From Akkermansiaceae bacterium (GTDB taxonomy: Bacteria > Verrucomicrobiota > Verrucomicrobiia > Verrucomicrobiales > Akkermansiaceae), in assembly GCA_013041925.1 (NCBI GenBank), contig JABDRB010000013.1, positions 307,644 through 371,643 on the forward strand: DNA of 64,000 bases, read 5' to 3'. Within the stretch, counting starts at the first letter, position 1, and each line of letters begins with the position of its first letter. The position numbers and the translations under genes are program-made. The notes beneath the pieces were generated by a model that saw nothing but the letters and a program-made list of their open reading frames with translations, did no database searches and had not been told where the DNA came from. Positions 50,619 through 60,505 of the stretch are shown here, in pieces.

Positions 50619-51971
50619 ATGACCTTCCAATCACTCCTACGCCGCAGCGAAATCGGCGCCAATTCCTACCTCGTCGAACTCAACGGCAAACGCATCATCC
50701 TCGATTCCGGGATGCACCCGAAAGAAGAAGGCGTCGACTCCCTACCCGCCCATCACGAACTCTCCCCCAATAGCGTCGACTCTATCTTCGTTTCCCACTC
50801 CCACCTCGATCACTCAGGCTCCCTACCCGTGCTCATGCGCGATCAACCTGACGCAGAGGTTTTCATGACCCCCGCTACCACCAAACTCGTCGATGCCTTG
50901 CTGCATAACTCCGTCAATGTCATGGAGAGTAAACGCATCGAACTCGGTATCACCGACTACCCGTTTTATACCCACCGAGAACTCGACACCATGGAAAAAC
51001 GCTGGCGTGCATTCGGCTACGAGCGACCCTTCAATATCGGCGACGGTGTCCGCGCCACCTTCCACGATGCCGGACACATCCTCGGCTCCGCCGGAGTCAT
51101 GTTAGAAACACTCGACCAACGCGTCTTTTACACCGGCGATGTCCAGTTTGAAAAACAAACCCTCATCCCCGGAGCCAATCTCCCCGAGGATGATATCGAT
51201 GTCCTCATCATCGAGACCACCCGCGGCGCATCACCACGGGATGCAGGCTACTCACGCGACGAAGAAGAACTCCGCTTCGCCCAATCCATCAACGACTGCC
51301 TCCAAGGTGGCGGGTCGGTTCTTGTGCCCGTCTTTGCCATGGGAAAAACCCAGGAGGTGATGACCATGATCAACCGCTTTAAAAACGAAGGACTCATCCC
51401 TGATGCCCCCGTTTACATCGGTGGACTCAGCACCAAGATGACCGTCATTTTTGATGAGTTTTCCGATAGCACACCACGGAACCAACCCGGCTTCCGTATC
51501 CTCAAGGACATGGAGATTAAAACCGGCGGACGGCGCAGAAAACGTGCCCCCATCACCTACCAACCCGGCTGTATCTACGCCCTCTCCAGCGGCATGATGA
51601 CAGAAAAAACCGTCTCCAACAACTTTGCCCGAGGCTTCATCAATAACCCGAAAAACTCCCTGCTCTTCGTCGGTTACGCCGACCCCGACTCACCCGCCGG
51701 ACACATCCGTGCTGGAGAGACCGGAGACCTCATCAACCTCGACCCCGAACAACCACCGGTCCAGTTCAACTGCCCGATGGAAATCTTCGATTTCTCAGGC
51801 CACGCCACCCGCGATGACCTGCTCAACTACATACTACGCGTAGCGCCCAAGAAAACCCTCCTCGTGCACGGAGATCCCTCCGCCACCCAGTGGTTTGCCG
51901 ACCAATTGGCTGAAAAACTCCCAGACTGCGAAACCATCATCCCCGTCCCAGGAAAAAATTACACCCTGTAA
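50619..51971 (+). CDS. MBL-fold beta-CASP ribonuclease-like protein
   Basis: A 450-residue metallo-beta-lactamase-fold protein of the beta-CASP group (CPSF-73 or RNase J relatives, KH-less bacterial type). Motif 2 HSHLDHSGSLPVL has H60, H62, D64 and H65. Further zinc or catalytic elements are HDAGHILGSAGV, YTGDVQ and the C-terminal FDFSGHATRDDL and LLVHGDPSATQWF. The beta-CASP insert has VLVPVFAMGKTQEVM, SSGMMTEKTV and FVGYADPDSPAGHI. These enzymes process or degrade RNA. It follows folC by 35 bases and converges on the DUF6288-type gene. Confidence 0.88.
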   Translation: MTFQSLLRRSEIGANSYLVELNGKRIILDSGMHPKEEGVDSLPAHHELSPNSVDSIFVSHSHLDHSGSLPVLMRDQPDAEVFMTPATTKLVDALLHNSVNVMESKRIELGITDYPFYTHRELDTMEKRWRAFGYERPFNIGDGVRATFHDAGHILGSAGVMLETLDQRVFYTGDVQFEKQTLIPGANLPEDDIDVLIIETTRGASPRDAGYSRDEEELRFAQSINDCLQGGGSVLVPVFAMGKTQEVMTMINRFKNEGLIPDAPVYIGGLSTKMTVIFDEFSDSTPRNQPGFRILKDMEIKTGGRRRKRAPITYQPGCIYALSSGMMTEKTVSNNFARGFINNPKNSLLFVGYADPDSPAGHIRAGETGDLINLDPEQPPVQFNCPMEIFDFSGHATRDDLLNYILRVAPKKTLLVHGDPSATQWFADQLAEKLPDCETIIPVPGKNYTL

Positions 51972-52039
51972 CAGGCCCATCAAAGGCCAACCTGAACTCG
52001 CCCTCACTTACTCGAGCCGCTCTCGAGCAATCGGCCTCC

Positions 52040-54808
52040 TCATTTCTGCCTGATATAGATGCTGTATCCGCAGTGCCACCCCTTGGGGATCCCCTTGATT
52101 TCGTCATTGTCAGGTTTGGCATCGAATCCACCTTTCTCGACAATCAGAAAGTCGAAACCCTCAACCGTTTTCACTTCCATTTTAAGCGCTTGATCGTCGT
52201 TGATGCCGATAAGTTTGTCACCGGACCAGAAGTAGCCGCGGAAGTACTTGGATTTGGATACTTTTCCGCCATCACTCAGCTGGATGTAATCTTTGGGATT
52301 TTTCACCTTTGCCGGGTTTTTCCCAAGTCTGGGTTTGAGCCATTGTTTGATGGAGGCATCAACTTCCTGTGGGTTCTTGGGTTGAGGCCAGACGCACCAT
52401 GCCCAACGCCCGACTACGTCCTTGTTTGGTGTGAACTTGCCACTGTAGCGATACAAGTCTGCATTCTGCCCGCTGATATAGGAGGCCAGCGTCATCTTAG
52501 GGATCATGCGCACAAACTCTTCCCCTCCCGGCAATTGCTGGACGATGCCTCCGATACGTGAACGCACCGTTTTCGCCCCCCGATTCATGACGGCACCTGT
52601 GTATGGATCCTTGAGCACGCCAGGCATGCCTGCGTAAATCTTCTTGAGCAACGCCTTGGCAAAGTTTTTGACCTCCGGATTGGCTGACTTCATGGCATTT
52701 GCTATAGCGCGGGTGGAACTTGACGACGCTGAATCTACCGTGAATGATGCTGATGTGTCCAAAATCGCAGGCAAAACCGTTTTGTAATGCTCGGGCGCTG
52801 TGGCGATCTTTGCTAGGGTGACCACCGCAGCGGTCTGAACCCAAACGCTATCGTAATCCAAAAACTGCAGCAGTCGATCACGGTGCTTACCGATACGCTC
52901 TGGCTTGGCCCGATTGAGGGCTTCAATAGCATGCTTCGCCACCCAATAGGATTCCTTGGGATCATCCACGATCGCGCCGACGAGGTCATACATCTCCGGC
53001 GTCACTTTATCCTCTGAAAAAGCCCTCCCTTTGAATGGCCCAGTGAGCGTTAAAAGCCCTGCTTCTCGGAGCCGAGGGTCGCTCGATCTCAAAAGCGGAA
53101 CCACGAAGTCAACCCGATCACGCTTCACCACTTGAAGCATCGCTACGCTACGAAAGCCATACTCAGGATGGTAAATGTATTTCAACAATGTCTCATCGCT
53201 GAGGTTCGGATCGTTGAGCTTTTGAAGCACTCCGACTGAGGCACTTGTCTCCACCCTCTCATTCAAGAGGTCATCCATGGTGAGCTTGCCCCCTGGTATG
53301 GGCTCCGGAGACTGGAAAATATCGTCGGCAGCATTGCCCCATGGGCGTGCTGGCAAAGCATAACTCTTAGCCCACTTACTGCGAGGAGCTCCCCAAATTT
53401 GTAGGTATTTACGGGGGTATGTGTAAGTGAGCGCAAAATAGGTGCCCCACGCCCTGCCACTTGATGCCTCGGTTAGTGATCGATCATATCGGTCGTTCAT
53501 ACCGGCAATACCGATACTGCCATCAAATCGGCGTGACAAATCCATCACCCAACGCCTTGTATCCAAATAAGATCGATACGGGATCGGCTGCTTTTCACGC
53601 ACGAGGTTGACCGCTCCGTGATGCCAAATTTCCCCAATGCCTCCACCCGTATGAGCAGCGTGAAACCAATTGGTTGCGTAGAAGCTCTTTTTGGCAGAGT
53701 TGTCACGCGCTTTGGCATAGACTGATGATTCCCCCTCAGGCGTCAGTTTTGCAGCAACTGCCATGGCGACAGCTAAACCGCCGGTCTTTCCATTATCACG
53801 GAATCCCCCTTCTGGCAGCCCGTTACCATAGGCCACATTACCGTGCCCAGCAAAGCGGTAGAACTGCTGGAGTGACTCCTTGAACATGTAGTCGTCCACT
53901 TCCACACCGCACAATCTGGCCATGAGAAGAAACGTCATGCAGTTCATACCCGAAGCGTGCACCTGCCCTGTTCCGGTAGAATACGTGAATGCCGCAGGTG
54001 CTCCGCGACCACTCCACCCCCCGTTATACATATGCACCTTGAGCTCTTCCGTCATCTGCTTGATGACCGGTAGCACGCTTTTGTCTCCTGTCCGTAGATA
54101 ATATTCGCAGAGGCCTGGGCCTTTGTAGCCTTTCTCCCAATTCATGGATCCGATCGTCTGAATGTTTTTCATCCACTTACGCACGACCGCTAGGTCCTTT
54201 TCCTCACCCGTTGATAGAAGGAAGAGCACCGACCCCCATTGGGGCTTCGAGTCTTTGGCAATGAGGTCGGCAAGTTTGCGAACAATCTTGTCGGATTTCG
54301 GGCAGTTCTCGGGCCATGTTTTGCTGTAGGTGCCCATGACTGGAATTTTAACCAGCACATTGCCAAGATCCTTGATTTTCACATTGATTTCCCCATCCGT
54401 CGCCTCGGCTTTAGTAATGATATCGCCAAGAAGTATACGTGGATCGATTTCTTTGAGAACAATGCCATTAATGCTCTCGATGATTTGCCCCTTCTTCAGT
54501 TTGCCCGTGGCTTCCGCCGGTGATCCTTTCTCCACATTGTTGACCTCCATGGTCATGCCCGGCCGCTGCAATTTGATGCCGATCCCAACGGGTCCAAAAT
54601 TTCGCACGAGCCATGACTTCTTGCCACTCCTGCCGGTGTCAGTCGGATACGGATTAAACATCCGCATGCCACCATCCTGATAATAAGAAGATCCACCATT
54701 AGTAGCCCCCTTCTTTTGGGCGACCCCCACGCTGGTGCCGCACGCTAATGCGGCCACTACCATGAGTGTGCCAGTGATACTAGAAACGTGCAGCTTAACT
54801 CTGATCAT
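52040..54808 (-). CDS. Large exported PDZ-domain protein, DUF6288-like
   Basis: A 922-residue protein starting at the ATG at 54808, with signal peptide TGTLMVVAALACGTSVGVAQ. A PDZ domain lies at about 75-150 (GPVGIGIKLQR, VEKGSPAEATGKLKKGQIIESING). The central region (about 170-560) is rich in Trp/Gly/His motifs such as GYKGPGLCEYYLRTGDKS, GMNCMTFLLMARLCGV and AHTGGGIGEIWHHG. It looks like an alpha/alpha toroid seen in DUF6288-type proteins of Planctomycetes and Verrucomicrobia; the family name is from memory and should be confirmed. HEAT-like helical repeats follow (about 590-740). The C-terminus is beta-rich. No catalytic residue can be named. Probably periplasmic, perhaps acting on a polymer. 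Confidence 0.68.
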   Translation of the reverse strand: MIRVKLHVSSITGTLMVVAALACGTSVGVAQKKGATNGGSSYYQDGGMRMFNPYPTDTGRSGKKSWLVRNFGPVGIGIKLQRPGMTMEVNNVEKGSPAEATGKLKKGQIIESINGIVLKEIDPRILLGDIITKAEATDGEINVKIKDLGNVLVKIPVMGTYSKTWPENCPKSDKIVRKLADLIAKDSKPQWGSVLFLLSTGEEKDLAVVRKWMKNIQTIGSMNWEKGYKGPGLCEYYLRTGDKSVLPVIKQMTEELKVHMYNGGWSGRGAPAAFTYSTGTGQVHASGMNCMTFLLMARLCGVEVDDYMFKESLQQFYRFAGHGNVAYGNGLPEGGFRDNGKTGGLAVAMAVAAKLTPEGESSVYAKARDNSAKKSFYATNWFHAAHTGGGIGEIWHHGAVNLVREKQPIPYRSYLDTRRWVMDLSRRFDGSIGIAGMNDRYDRSLTEASSGRAWGTYFALTYTYPRKYLQIWGAPRSKWAKSYALPARPWGNAADDIFQSPEPIPGGKLTMDDLLNERVETSASVGVLQKLNDPNLSDETLLKYIYHPEYGFRSVAMLQVVKRDRVDFVVPLLRSSDPRLREAGLLTLTGPFKGRAFSEDKVTPEMYDLVGAIVDDPKESYWVAKHAIEALNRAKPERIGKHRDRLLQFLDYDSVWVQTAAVVTLAKIATAPEHYKTVLPAILDTSASFTVDSASSSSTRAIANAMKSANPEVKNFAKALLKKIYAGMPGVLKDPYTGAVMNRGAKTVRSRIGGIVQQLPGGEEFVRMIPKMTLASYISGQNADLYRYSGKFTPNKDVVGRWAWCVWPQPKNPQEVDASIKQWLKPRLGKNPAKVKNPKDYIQLSDGGKVSKSKYFRGYFWSGDKLIGINDDQALKMEVKTVEGFDFLIVEKGGFDAKPDNDEIKGIPKGWHCGYSIYIRQK

Positions 54809-54930
54809 CAATGTATTAATTATGGATTCCCTGCCAATCCAAGGAGATTCTTTGCAGCGGGTGTTTTTTGAATACAGTTGTCGAGGCGGGCGGATGCTCA
54901 ACGTTCTTGTTTAAGCCCGACAGCCAGAGT

Positions 54931-56217
54931 CTATTCGAGCCGCTCGAGCGACTGATCGAGGTCTGCGATGATATCACCGCTGTGCTCGATCCCGATACTG
55001 AGACGAATCAACCCCGGCGTGATCCCTGCAGCAAGCTGCTGCTCGGCATTCAGCTGACTATGCGTCGTGGTCGCCGGATGAATCGCCAGACTCTTGGCAT
55101 CCCCAACGTTAGCGAGATGCAGAAACAACTCCAGCGACTCAATGAACTTCTGTCCCGCCTCACTGCCGCCCTTAAGTTCAAAGACCACCATGCCGCCGCC
55201 CTTTCCGCCTAGATACTTCTGACTGCGGTCATACTCAGGGTCACTGGGAAGCCCTGGGAAGCGCACCCACTCGACCGCATCATGCCCCTGCAAATACTGG
55301 GCAACCTTCAATGAGTTTTCACAGTGGCGCTCCATGCGTAAGGGCAAGGTTTCAATCCCCTGCAAAAACTGCCAGGCATTGTCCGGACTGATACAGGCAC
55401 CCAGGTTGCGCAGTGGCCCAGTCCGCATCCTCAAAATATAGGCGAGCGGCGCGAGGGGTTCCGGCAGGTCATGCCCCCAACGCAATCCATGGTAGGAACT
55501 ATCCGGCTCGTCAAAAAGCGGATGCTTCCCGGCACCCCAATTAAATTTCCCTGAGTCGATGACGATGCCGCCCAGCCCGACCCCGTGCCCACCAAACCAC
55601 TTCGTCAGCGAGTGCACCACGATGTCAGCCCCATGCTCCAAGGGCTTGGTCAGATAGGGCGTGGAAAAGGTCGCATCCACCATCAGTGGCAATCCATGGG
55701 CATGAGCCACCGCCGCAATCGCCTCCAAGTCAGCCACTTCCAAGGCGGGATTCGATACCGTTTCACAAAATAAGGCACGGGTATTGGCATCAATCGCCGA
55801 TTCGTAGTTCGCAGGATCCGTCGAGTCCACCAAACGCACATCAATACCCATCTTGGGCAAGATGTCGTTAAACATCGTATAACTTCCACCATACAGATTT
55901 CGGGCGGAAACAATATTATCCCCTGACTCGGCCAAGTTGATGATGCTGTTGAAAATCGCCGCCGTCCCCGAGGCAAACCCCAGCCCCGCCATCTCATGAG
56001 CCCCCTCCAACAAACTCACCCGCTTCTCCAACACATCCGTGGTGGGGTTCATCAATCGGGTGTAAATATTCCCCAACTCCTTCAGCGCAAAAAGATTTGC
56101 CGCATGTTCGGTGGAGTCAAAAACAAACGAGCTCGTTCGATAGATAGGAACGGCACAGGCATTGGTGGTCGGATCAGGCTGCTGTCCGCCATGCAGACAT
56201 ATGGTTTCTAGTTTCAT
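54931..56217 (-). CDS. metY: O-acetylhomoserine sulfhydrylase-type PLP enzyme
   Basis: A 428-residue enzyme of the Cys/Met-metabolism PLP family. It should make homocysteine from O-acetylhomoserine and sulfide. The ATG at 56217 gives the typical N-terminus ETICLHGGQQPDPTTNACAVPIYRTSSF. YTRLMNPTTDVLEKRVS, FASGTAAIFN, Asp181 in MVDATFSTPYL and the PLP lysine K206 in HSLTKWFGGHG are all intact. The length exceeds the ~390 of cystathionine gamma-synthase and lyase, and the HLANVGDAKSLAIHP segment supports the MetY type. No other methionine or sulfate genes adjoin it, so the exact substrate (acetyl- or succinyl-homoserine) cannot be fixed. No SAM riboswitch was recognised in the 144 bases upstream. 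Confidence 0.88.
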   Translation of the reverse strand: MKLETICLHGGQQPDPTTNACAVPIYRTSSFVFDSTEHAANLFALKELGNIYTRLMNPTTDVLEKRVSLLEGAHEMAGLGFASGTAAIFNSIINLAESGDNIVSARNLYGGSYTMFNDILPKMGIDVRLVDSTDPANYESAIDANTRALFCETVSNPALEVADLEAIAAVAHAHGLPLMVDATFSTPYLTKPLEHGADIVVHSLTKWFGGHGVGLGGIVIDSGKFNWGAGKHPLFDEPDSSYHGLRWGHDLPEPLAPLAYILRMRTGPLRNLGACISPDNAWQFLQGIETLPLRMERHCENSLKVAQYLQGHDAVEWVRFPGLPSDPEYDRSQKYLGGKGGGMVVFELKGGSEAGQKFIESLELFLHLANVGDAKSLAIHPATTTHSQLNAEQQLAAGITPGLIRLSIGIEHSGDIIADLDQSLERLE

Positions 56218-56361
56218 GGTAGGTTCAATGAATGGACCTCTACCCATGCCATAACCACACCCCTCCGCAAAGAACCGATTGCGTCAACCGCCATCGCACT
56301 ACGTCTTTTTTACGGAGAACACCATCTCCCTCGCCCGTATCAGCTAGGCAAATCACCTTGA

Positions 56362-57261
56362 CTAACGCATCGCATCAAATCGCTGACGCATCAGGTCACG
56401 ATCCGATGTCTCGCCGACCAATGCCCGTTCGTCATTGATCCACGCCGCCTCGAGATCGTTTTTCGTGGGCCTCTGACTCTCCAGATAAACGCCAAATTTT
56501 CCGGGAAAATCTGCCTCCGCCTCTTCCGCCAATGACATCGCCTCAGCCGACGACTCCATGTTACGAGCCTCTTCGTCGACCAAATCAAAACGCCCCCCCT
56601 TACGTGGGTTGCCGGCATCAAACGCGCCAGGGTAGAACATGGAACACTCAGAGAGCGTCTCGACTACGGCAAATCCAGGGTGCAGGATGGCACGCTCAAA
56701 CATCTCATTCATGTGCTTGATCTGAGTCGTGTGAGTGCGGGCAATAAACGTCGCACCACTTGCCACGAGCTGAGCCATCGGGTTAATCGGGCGGTCAATC
56801 GCACCACGCGGATCGGTCTTGGACTTATGGCCCAGAGGCGTCGTTGGACTGGTCTGGTTTTTGGTTAAACCATACACCTGATTATCCATCACCACATACG
56901 AGAGGTTAACATTTTTACGCGCCGCATGCGTCAGGTGGTTTCCGCCGATCGAATATCCGTCGCCGTCACCACCAAACACAAACACATGCAGGTCGGGGCG
57001 GGACAGGGAGATACCCGTCGCCAACGGCAAGGCCCGACCATGGATAAAGTGGATTCCGTGCGCATTGACAAAATAAGGAAAACGCGACGAACATCCGATA
57101 CCCGAAACACACACGATCTTCTCGTGAGGGATTTCCAGTTTTTGTACGATATTAAAAAACGAGGCGAGCACGGAGAAGTCGCCACAACCTGGACACCAGG
57201 TGGGTTTATCGGCCTTAAGTTGCTTCTTCGTGAGCTTTTCAGCAGGTGCGGGAGATGACAT
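56362..57261 (-). CDS. korB: 2-oxoacid:ferredoxin oxidoreductase subunit beta
   Basis: The thiamine-diphosphate subunit of a two-subunit 2-oxoacid (probably 2-oxoglutarate) oxidoreductase. It has 299 residues from the ATG at 57261; a TTG three codons upstream is possible. TWCPGCGDFSVL near residue 22, GIGCSSRFPYF, the HGRALPLATG segment, and the ThDP Mg-binding GGDGDGYSIGGNHL with VMDNQVYGLTKNQTSPTTPLG are all diagnostic. It lies 43 bases after korA, the usual order. Together they would convert 2-oxoglutarate and CoA to succinyl-CoA, CO2 and reduced ferredoxin. Confidence 0.93.
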   Translation of the reverse strand: MSSPAPAEKLTKKQLKADKPTWCPGCGDFSVLASFFNIVQKLEIPHEKIVCVSGIGCSSRFPYFVNAHGIHFIHGRALPLATGISLSRPDLHVFVFGGDGDGYSIGGNHLTHAARKNVNLSYVVMDNQVYGLTKNQTSPTTPLGHKSKTDPRGAIDRPINPMAQLVASGATFIARTHTTQIKHMNEMFERAILHPGFAVVETLSECSMFYPGAFDAGNPRKGGRFDLVDEEARNMESSAEAMSLAEEAEADFPGKFGVYLESQRPTKNDLEAAWINDERALVGETSDRDLMRQRFDAMR

Positions 57262-57304
57262 GGTATTCAATTATTAAAAGTGGTTGATGGATGGATGGGT
57301 TTCG

Positions 57305-59080
57305 TTAGACGGCGAGGATTTTTTCAGCCTCGTCGACAAGTTCAATCACCCGGAAACTAAGACCCTCGGTTTTGTTAAACGATTGGATACGTGGGTCACA
57401 CAACTTCGCACGCAACAGCGTCGCCAGCTGACCATAGCCGTAAACTCCCGAGTCATTCATCTCTGGCACCAGCACATGGCGGTAGCGGCCAAAGATATCT
57501 CCCAGCCCAGCTCGAAGCGGGTGGATGTTGTGGATGTGCATGCAGCCAACCTTGTAACCTTTATCACGAAGCGCTTGCGTTGCCTCTTTGACTGGACCGT
57601 ATGTCGACCCCCACCCGACAAAAAGAAGGTCTCCCTCGTAGTCGCCATGGAAAGAGGGTGCCGGCAGTGAATGGGAAAGCTTCACCAGTTTCTCGCGGCG
57701 TTTCGCCGTCATGGCTGCGTGGTTTTTAGGGTTTCCTGAGGGATGCCCCCACTCGTCGTGTTCAAGTCCGGTGACCACTGGATACTTACCTTCGGTTGAT
57801 GGTGACCCTGGAGGCGAGTGACGGGTCATTTTATCCAGAGGATAAGGTTTAAATTCTGCCCCTTTCTCAGATTGATCAAACTCGTAATCCACCCACCATT
57901 TCTCAAGATCAGGCTCGGTAAATGCTTCGATACGCGTCGCTATCGCTTGATCCGAAAGAATGATCACAGGTGTCGAATACTCCTTGGCGATCTGACATGC
58001 CCTCACCGCGGTGTAAAAACAATCCTTCACACTCTTAGGTGCAAGCACCACACGGGGCGCATCACCGTGAGATCCGTAAATCGCCTGCATCATGTCCGAC
58101 TGCTCAACGGATGTCGGCAGACCCGTCGATGGACCACCGCGCTGCACGTTCACCACGACCAATGGGATCTCCGCCATGGATGCATAGCCAAGCGCCTCCG
58201 ACTTCAGCGCCAGACCAGGCCCCGATGAACCCGTGACCGCCAAGTGACCCGAATACGACATCCCGATCGCCATACACACAGCCGCAAGTTCATCTTCACA
58301 CTGGATAAAGGACCCGCCATACTTAGGAAACTCAGAACGAAGTAATTCCATGATACTCGTCCATGGGGTAATCGGGTAGGCGGCACCATATCGACAACCA
58401 CCAGCAATGAGCCCCAAGGCAATCATGGTATTACCATCGGCTGAGATCCGTTTCTTCCCCTTACTTTCACCGGGAGCCATCGGCATGTGCTCGATGCTTT
58501 GCACCGGCCAAGCGTAGCCGGTATCAAAAGCAATCATCGCATTACGCAGCACACCTTCGGATTTACCCCCAAACTTTTTTGCAATGATGTTACTCATCTT
58601 TTCCCGATCGAGCTCGTAAATGGCACAGAGAAGCCCGAGGACAAAAATATTTTTACCACGGTTTTTCGCCGAGCCACCAAGGGCTTCAATCGTCGCTGAG
58701 GTAAATGGCACACCGATATGCACAATGCCACGCTCCTCGTGAATATTCTCGACCTGATCACTATCGTAGATGCAGATGCCACCATCATGGAGCGAGTGGA
58801 GGTGATTTTCGTAGGAGTCCTGGTAAAAGGCCACCAACATGTCAGCCTGATCACCTGGATGAAGCACCTCACCAGAGCCCAGATGGACTTGGAAAATAGA
58901 AGCCCCCCCTGAAATCGTCGCAGGGATCGTCATGTATGTCATCACCTCACTCGCGGTCGAACCCGCAAGCTGGGCCAGAAAGGCACCCACGGACTGGATG
59001 CCATCTTGAGAATAACCAGCGAGACGAATGACAGCATTTTTGAGTGTGTCGGGCACAGTGGAAGCGGTTGGATTAGCCAT
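57305..59080 (-). CDS. korA: 2-oxoacid:acceptor oxidoreductase subunit alpha (gamma-alpha fusion)
   Basis: A 591-residue subunit from the ATG at 59080; the frame is open further upstream but that part is hydrophobic and not conserved-looking. The first ~190 residues are the gamma domain (IRLAGYSQDGIQSVGAFLAQLAG, IPATISGGASIFQVHLG). The alpha domain follows (GGCRYGAAYPITPWTSIMELL, IQCEDELAAVCMAIGMSYSG, TGSSGPGLALKSEALGYASMAEIPLVVVNVQRGGPSTGLPT as a series of family blocks). The C-terminal domain carries FVGWGSTYGPVKEAT and HIHNIHPL. Gamma-alpha fusions are standard in KorA of bacteria. It is first in the korAB pair and divergent from lysC with about 180 bases between starts. Confidence 0.93.
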   Translation of the reverse strand: MANPTASTVPDTLKNAVIRLAGYSQDGIQSVGAFLAQLAGSTASEVMTYMTIPATISGGASIFQVHLGSGEVLHPGDQADMLVAFYQDSYENHLHSLHDGGICIYDSDQVENIHEERGIVHIGVPFTSATIEALGGSAKNRGKNIFVLGLLCAIYELDREKMSNIIAKKFGGKSEGVLRNAMIAFDTGYAWPVQSIEHMPMAPGESKGKKRISADGNTMIALGLIAGGCRYGAAYPITPWTSIMELLRSEFPKYGGSFIQCEDELAAVCMAIGMSYSGHLAVTGSSGPGLALKSEALGYASMAEIPLVVVNVQRGGPSTGLPTSVEQSDMMQAIYGSHGDAPRVVLAPKSVKDCFYTAVRACQIAKEYSTPVIILSDQAIATRIEAFTEPDLEKWWVDYEFDQSEKGAEFKPYPLDKMTRHSPPGSPSTEGKYPVVTGLEHDEWGHPSGNPKNHAAMTAKRREKLVKLSHSLPAPSFHGDYEGDLLFVGWGSTYGPVKEATQALRDKGYKVGCMHIHNIHPLRAGLGDIFGRYRHVLVPEMNDSGVYGYGQLATLLRAKLCDPRIQSFNKTEGLSFRVIELVDEAEKILAV

Positions 59081-59206
59081 AGAAATGAGTAGGATCGGCA
59101 TGGCCATAGCAGGAAAAACAAAATTCGGAAGTAAAAAGAAAGATGAGGCCCATTTTGAAACAGCCCACTCGAGCTCATATAACCATGTCTCTGACATAGC
59201 CTAGAC

Positions 59207-59234
59207 TTGACGCACTCAATCTCTCCGCTATGGT
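59207..59234 (+). promoter_or_regulatory. Candidate sigma-70 promoter of lysC
   Basis: TTGACG at 59207-59212 and TATGGT at 59229-59234 are 16 bases apart, implying a leader of about 17 bases before the lysC ATG at 59258. No ribosome-binding sequence lies in that leader. Assigned by eye. Confidence 0.4.
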
Positions 59235-59257
59235 GCGCCGCAAATCACTTCACACGC

Positions 59258-60487
59258 ATGGCACTGATTGTTCAAAAATACGGCGGCACATCCGTTGGCA
59301 GCCTCGACCGCATCCGCAATGTCGCATCGCGCATCAAACGCCTGCGAGACGAAGGCAACCAGGTGGTCGCCGTCGTCTCTGCCATGGGCGGAGTGACCGA
59401 TAAACTACTCGGCATGGCCAGCGAACTCAACGTCACGCCACCTGAACGCGAACTCGACGTCCTTCTTTCCAGCGGCGAACAGCAATCCATCGCCCTGCTC
59501 TCCATGGCCTTGCAAAACATCGGCGTCGATGCCGTCTCAGCCACCGGAAGACAAGCGGGCATCACCACCACCGGCAGCCACACCCGCGGACGCATCAACG
59601 AAATCGACCCTACCATGGTGCAAGGATACCTCGATGAGAAAAAAGTCGTCATCGTCGCCGGCTTCCAAGGCATCACCAAAGACGGGCTCATCCATACCCT
59701 CGGACGCGGAGGATCCGACCTCAGTGCCATTGCCGTTGCTTGCTCGCTCAATGCCGATGTCTGTCAAATCCTTACCGACGTCGACGGCGTTTACACCTGC
59801 GACCCACGCATCGTCAAAAACGCCCGCAAACTCCCCGAAATCTCTTACGATGAAATGCTGGAAATGGCCTCCTCCGGGACCAAGGTCATGCAATCCCGCT
59901 CCGTCGAATTCGCCAAAAAATACGGCGTTGTCTTCGAGGTCTGTTCAAGCCTCAACGACAACCCAGGAACCCTAGTCACCGAAGAACATCCCGCCATGGA
60001 AGCAGTAGTCATCCGAGGAGTCTCTATCGAGCGCTCCCAAGCCCGCGTCACCATCACCGATATCCCGGACACCCCCGGAAACTCCGGAAAAATCCTCGGC
60101 TGCCTCGCCGATGCCGAGATCAATATCGACATGATCGTCTCCAACATCGCCAGCGATGGTATGGCACGTCACTCGTTCACGATGCACACCAACGACCTCG
60201 GGCGTGCCCAGGCCGCCCTCAAACCCGTGCTCGGAGTCCTTTCCCAAGACGCCCAAATCGAAACCGAAGCCGCCCTCGCCAAACTCAGCACCGTCGGCAT
60301 CGGCATGCGTTCCCACTCTGGCGTTGCGGCCAAGATGTTCCAAGCCCTCGGCGAGGCCGGCATCAACATCGGCATGATCTCAACCTCAGAAATCAAAATC
60401 TCTGTCACCGTGGAGGAAGCCGATATCGAGGATGCCGCCCGTGTGGTTCATGAGGCATTCGACCTCGATAAAAAACCCGAGGCGTAG
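59258..60487 (+). CDS. lysC: Aspartate kinase
   Basis: It phosphorylates aspartate, the first step to lysine, methionine, threonine and isoleucine. It has 409 residues from the ATG at 59258. VQKYGGTSVGSLDRI opens the kinase domain; VVAVVSAMGGVTDKLLG, TGRQAGITTTG, VVIVAGFQGI, LGRGGSDLSAIAVA and ILTDVDGVYTCDPRIV follow. Two C-terminal ACT domains (about 265-330 and 345-405, the latter with SGVAAKMFQALGEAGINIGMIST) mark the feedback-regulated monofunctional class typical of LysC with lysine and/or threonine control. Downstream membrane-protein genes follow after 18 bases. The aspartate it consumes also feeds the methionine route of the metY-type gene nearby. Confidence 0.96.
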   Translation: MALIVQKYGGTSVGSLDRIRNVASRIKRLRDEGNQVVAVVSAMGGVTDKLLGMASELNVTPPERELDVLLSSGEQQSIALLSMALQNIGVDAVSATGRQAGITTTGSHTRGRINEIDPTMVQGYLDEKKVVIVAGFQGITKDGLIHTLGRGGSDLSAIAVACSLNADVCQILTDVDGVYTCDPRIVKNARKLPEISYDEMLEMASSGTKVMQSRSVEFAKKYGVVFEVCSSLNDNPGTLVTEEHPAMEAVVIRGVSIERSQARVTITDIPDTPGNSGKILGCLADAEINIDMIVSNIASDGMARHSFTMHTNDLGRAQAALKPVLGVLSQDAQIETEAALAKLSTVGIGMRSHSGVAAKMFQALGEAGINIGMISTSEIKISVTVEEADIEDAARVVHEAFDLDKKPEA

Positions 60488-60505
60488 CCCCAGCCAACAC
60501 TGCGC

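Noticed and set aside
56218..56361. SAM riboswitch before the metY-type gene
   Set aside because: I could not find the conserved cores of SAM-I or SAM-II elements in the 144 bases; only a weak TTGACG-like box.
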